The notes under the pieces: model-generated | Told to the model about the DNA's origin: nothing | Seen by the model: the letters and a program-made list of their open reading frames with translations, nothing else | The model's database searches: none | Assembly (NCBI GenBank): GCA_021811145.1 | Contig: JAJZPN010000016.1 | Location: 1 to 35,240 of the forward strand | DNA length: 35,240 nt | Reading direction: 5' to 3' | Source of the DNA: Pseudomonadota bacterium | Lineage (GTDB): Bacteria; Pseudomonadota; Gammaproteobacteria; Burkholderiales; Ferrovaceae | Program-made: the position numbers and the translations under genes | Part shown: one piece after another, positions 33,301-35,240 of the stretch | Layout of the letters: every line of letters begins with the position of its first letter | Numbering within the stretch: position 1 is the first letter of the stretch

Positions 33301-34680
33301 ATGATTCGTACCCGATTCGCTCCTAGTCCTACCGGTTATCTTCATATTGGAGGTGCTCGTACTGCATTATTTTCATGGGCTTTTGCTCGTCATAATGGGG
33401 GGCAGTTTATCCTACGTATTGAGGACACAGACCTTGAACGCTCCACTGACGCATCGACTCAGGCTATATTAGATGGTTTAAAGTGGCTTGGTATTGATTA
33501 TGATGAAGGGCCGTTTTATCAAATGAAACGCCTTAATCGCTATCAAGAAATAGTAGATCAATTATTGGCCTCCGGTCACGCTTATTATTGCTATGCCTCA
33601 AAAGAAGAGCTTGAGGCACTTCGTACTACTCAACGTGAGAGAGGTGAAAAACCTCGCTATGATGGCCGTTGGCGTGATAGTAAAGAATCCCCACCAGCAG
33701 GTGTTAAACCGGTGATTCGATTTAAAACTCCTCTAACAGGTGAGGTGACTTTTAATGATTTAGTGAAAGGACCTATTACAGTAGCCAATAGTGAGCTTGA
33801 TGATTTAGTTATTATGCGCGCTGATGGGGTCCCAACTTATAATTTTGGAGTCGTTGTCGATGATTTAGATATGGGCATTACACATGTGATTAGAGGGGAT
33901 GACCATGTAAACAATACGCCGCGTCAGATTAATATTATGAAGGCGCTAGATGCGGTTATTCCAGAATTTGCTCATGTTCCCATGATTCTTGGCTCTGATG
34001 GTGAAAGACTGTCTAAACGTCATGGGGCGGTAAGTGTAATGCAATATAAAGAAGAGGGGTATTTACCTGAAGCATTAATGAATTATTTAGCTCGCTTAGG
34101 TTGGTCACATGGTGATGAAGAAATGTTTACACAAGAACAATTTATCTCATGGTTTGATTTGGGGCATATTAGCCGCTCTCCTGCGCGATTTAACCCTGAA
34201 AAACTGACCTGGTTAAATCAACAATATTTAAAACAAACCAGTGATGATAGTCTTGCTCAATTACTAGAGATAGAGTTGAAGGAGAGGGGGATTGATACTA
34301 CTCGCGGACCACAACTTACAGAAGTAGTGGGACTTCTTAAAGCGCGCGTTAATTTGATTCCAGAAATGGCTGATGCGTCATTATATTTTTATCAAAGAAA
34401 TAGTATTTCTGAAGAGTTACGTATACAGCATTTGAATGAAGCAAACCTAAATACTATCCGTCGATTTAAAGAGGTAATTCAGTTCATTGAATGGACGCCA
34501 ACAGATATTAATGAATGTATAAAACAAATAGTTAAAGAACTGGGCATTAAAATGCCACAGATCGGTATTCCATTGAGAGTCGCTATTTGTGGGCAAACAC
34601 AAACTCCTTCTTTAGATGCTACTTTGTACCTAATTGGTCGAGAGGAAGTAATAAATAGAATCAGTGCTATTTTAGAATAG
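33301..34680 (+). CDS. gltX: Glutamyl-tRNA synthetase
   Basis: A 459-residue class I aminoacyl-tRNA synthetase that charges tRNA-Glu. The start MIRTRFAPSPTGYLHIGGAR is the family N-terminus with the HIGH-type motif HIGG (15-18), so ATG 33301 is used although the frame is open 18 bases further upstream. The KMSKS-type site appears as LSKRHG. Other family parts are RIEDTDLERS, the VIMRADGVPTYNFGVVVDD segment and the C-terminal anticodon-binding domain. The length is that of the bacterial discriminating enzyme (about 465). No truncation is seen. A tRNA-Ala gene follows after about 120 bases. Confidence 0.96.
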   Translation: MIRTRFAPSPTGYLHIGGARTALFSWAFARHNGGQFILRIEDTDLERSTDASTQAILDGLKWLGIDYDEGPFYQMKRLNRYQEIVDQLLASGHAYYCYASKEELEALRTTQRERGEKPRYDGRWRDSKESPPAGVKPVIRFKTPLTGEVTFNDLVKGPITVANSELDDLVIMRADGVPTYNFGVVVDDLDMGITHVIRGDDHVNNTPRQINIMKALDAVIPEFAHVPMILGSDGERLSKRHGAVSVMQYKEEGYLPEALMNYLARLGWSHGDEEMFTQEQFISWFDLGHISRSPARFNPEKLTWLNQQYLKQTSDDSLAQLLEIELKERGIDTTRGPQLTEVVGLLKARVNLIPEMADASLYFYQRNSISEELRIQHLNEANLNTIRRFKEVIQFIEWTPTDINECIKQIVKELGIKMPQIGIPLRVAICGQTQTPSLDATLYLIGREEVINRISAILE

Positions 34681-34754
34681 TTGAATGAGGCGTCCAAATT
34701 AAACGAAAAATTCATTTTTAAACAATCAAACATAAGATTAAATTTGTATATTGT

Positions 34755-34783
34755 TTGTCAAAAGTGATACTTTAGGCTATCAT
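34755..34783 (+). promoter_or_regulatory. Strong sigma-70 type promoter for tRNA-Ala
   Basis: TTGTCA (34755-34760), a 17-base spacer, then TATCAT (34778-34783), each 5/6 to consensus. Transcription would begin near 34790, about 10 bases before the tRNA. Confidence 0.65.
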
Positions 34784-34800
34784 TAAAGGCTTAGTTGATA

Positions 34801-34876
<76 letters not shown>

Positions 34877-35113
34877 ATCAACACAAAATCCTTAATATCC
34901 AAACTGCATAATTCGTTAATTCTATTGGTTCTATTCAACGAATAATTTCCGATGCTATCTAATATTTAGCCAATAATACTAAAAAGAACCCCAATTATCT
35001 TAGTTAATTAAAGTTGATTTTTATTATCAAAAAAAGTAAGGAACCTAAATTTTTGTCATGTGATTACGGAAGCCAAAATCAATAAATAATTACTTATAAC
35101 CCCAAGATATAGA
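34877..35113. other. AT-rich region between tRNA-Ala and the IS end, no gene seen
   Basis: About 240 bases with no coding frame I can support. The only structure seen is a weak 7-base inverted repeat (ATTCGTT at 34911-34917, AACGAAT at 34937-34943) with a 19-base loop and no T-tract. It may hold decayed sequence next to the mobile element. Confidence 0.5.
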
Positions 35114-35240
35114 TGACCTGCCCCCATTTATAGTCTCAGCATCGATCTAGTAAAATTCTGTTAAACATCCTTCTTTTCCTGTAATACTGACCCTGTTTGC
35201 TTTGACCTAAATGCTGCCGCAAACTCTGCTGGCGTTTGAT
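35114..35240 (-). mobile_element. End of an IS3-family insertion sequence, running off the window
   Basis: The sequence TGACCTGCCCCC at 35114-35125 has the TG tip and GC-rich terminal repeat expected for an IS3-family end. It is followed by the reversed end of a transposase gene at 35161. The element continues past 35240, so its other end and target duplication cannot be checked; the three bases before the tip are AGA. It sits 237 bases after tRNA-Ala. Confidence 0.65.
35161..35240 (-). CDS. C-terminal tail of an IS3-family transposase (OrfB)
   Basis: The last 25 codons before the stop read QTPAEFAAAFRSKQTGSVLQ followed by EKKDV. The PAEFA segment is typical of the C-terminus of IS3-family DDE transposases. 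The catalytic domain lies outside the window, so subgroup and intactness cannot be judged. The stop is 47 bases inside the predicted IS end, a normal distance. Confidence 0.7.
   Translation of the reverse strand, partial: QTPAEFAAAFRSKQTGSVLQEKKDV

Noticed and set aside
34911..34943. Inverted repeat after tRNA-Ala as a terminator
   Set aside because: The loop is 19 bases, the stem is AT-rich and no T-tract follows.

Overview
The window reads as chromosomal DNA from a low-GC Gram-negative bacterium, most likely a betaproteobacterium. The outer-membrane TonB system, the OpgH/OpgD periplasmic-glucan genes, the GlrK/QseG/GlrR-type signalling set, the rpmB-rpmG pair and the coaBC-dut order all fit that placement. 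Low-GC autotrophic or methylotrophic lineages (Ferrovum-like or Methylophilales-like) would fit, but this is inference and the sequence alone does not fix the genus. Most genes are intact and closely packed.

Layout. Positions 1-5550: an OmpR-family response regulator (cut by the window edge) lies divergent to a TonB-dependent receptor, exbB, exbD, tonB, a cytochrome b561-like protein and a PepSY protein, which looks like a regulated metal-uptake and reduction unit. Positions 5550-9020: ribosomal proteins L33 and L28, a YiiM-like MOSC protein, a 25-residue candidate membrane peptide, coaBC, dut and a small CbiX/SirB chelatase. Positions 9019-16936: a divergent C1/C2 cluster. The minus arm carries glyA, serine-glyoxylate aminotransferase and hydroxypyruvate reductase; the plus arm carries glycerate 2-kinase, formate-THF ligase and folC. 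Together they take formate plus glycine through serine, hydroxypyruvate and glycerate to 2-phosphoglycerate, as in the serine cycle or a photorespiration-type glyoxylate salvage.

Positions 16919-24674 are more accessory: a small winged-helix regulator, an orphan CpaA-type prepilin peptidase, an alpha/beta hydrolase, an unrecognised lipoprotein, a GC-richer HTH/nucleotidyltransferase toxin-antitoxin pair, and a surface-sugar group (TviB-like dehydrogenase, NeuB-like synthase, NeuC-like epimerase) with no CMP-sugar synthetase in view.

Positions 24744-31910 are the most interesting part. The order is glrR, opgH, glrK, a QseG-like lipoprotein, then opgD, so an envelope-sensing sigma-54 two-component system is interleaved with the genes for osmoregulated periplasmic glucans. 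Just before opgH there is a well-formed -24/-12 sigma-54 promoter. Two exact TGTC-N10-GACA sites, matching the GlrR operator consensus known from enterobacterial glmY, lie upstream of it. This predicts direct GlrR control of glucan synthesis together with feedback on its own kinase. The window ends with rarA, gltX, tRNA-Ala(GGC) and the 3' end of an IS3-family element.
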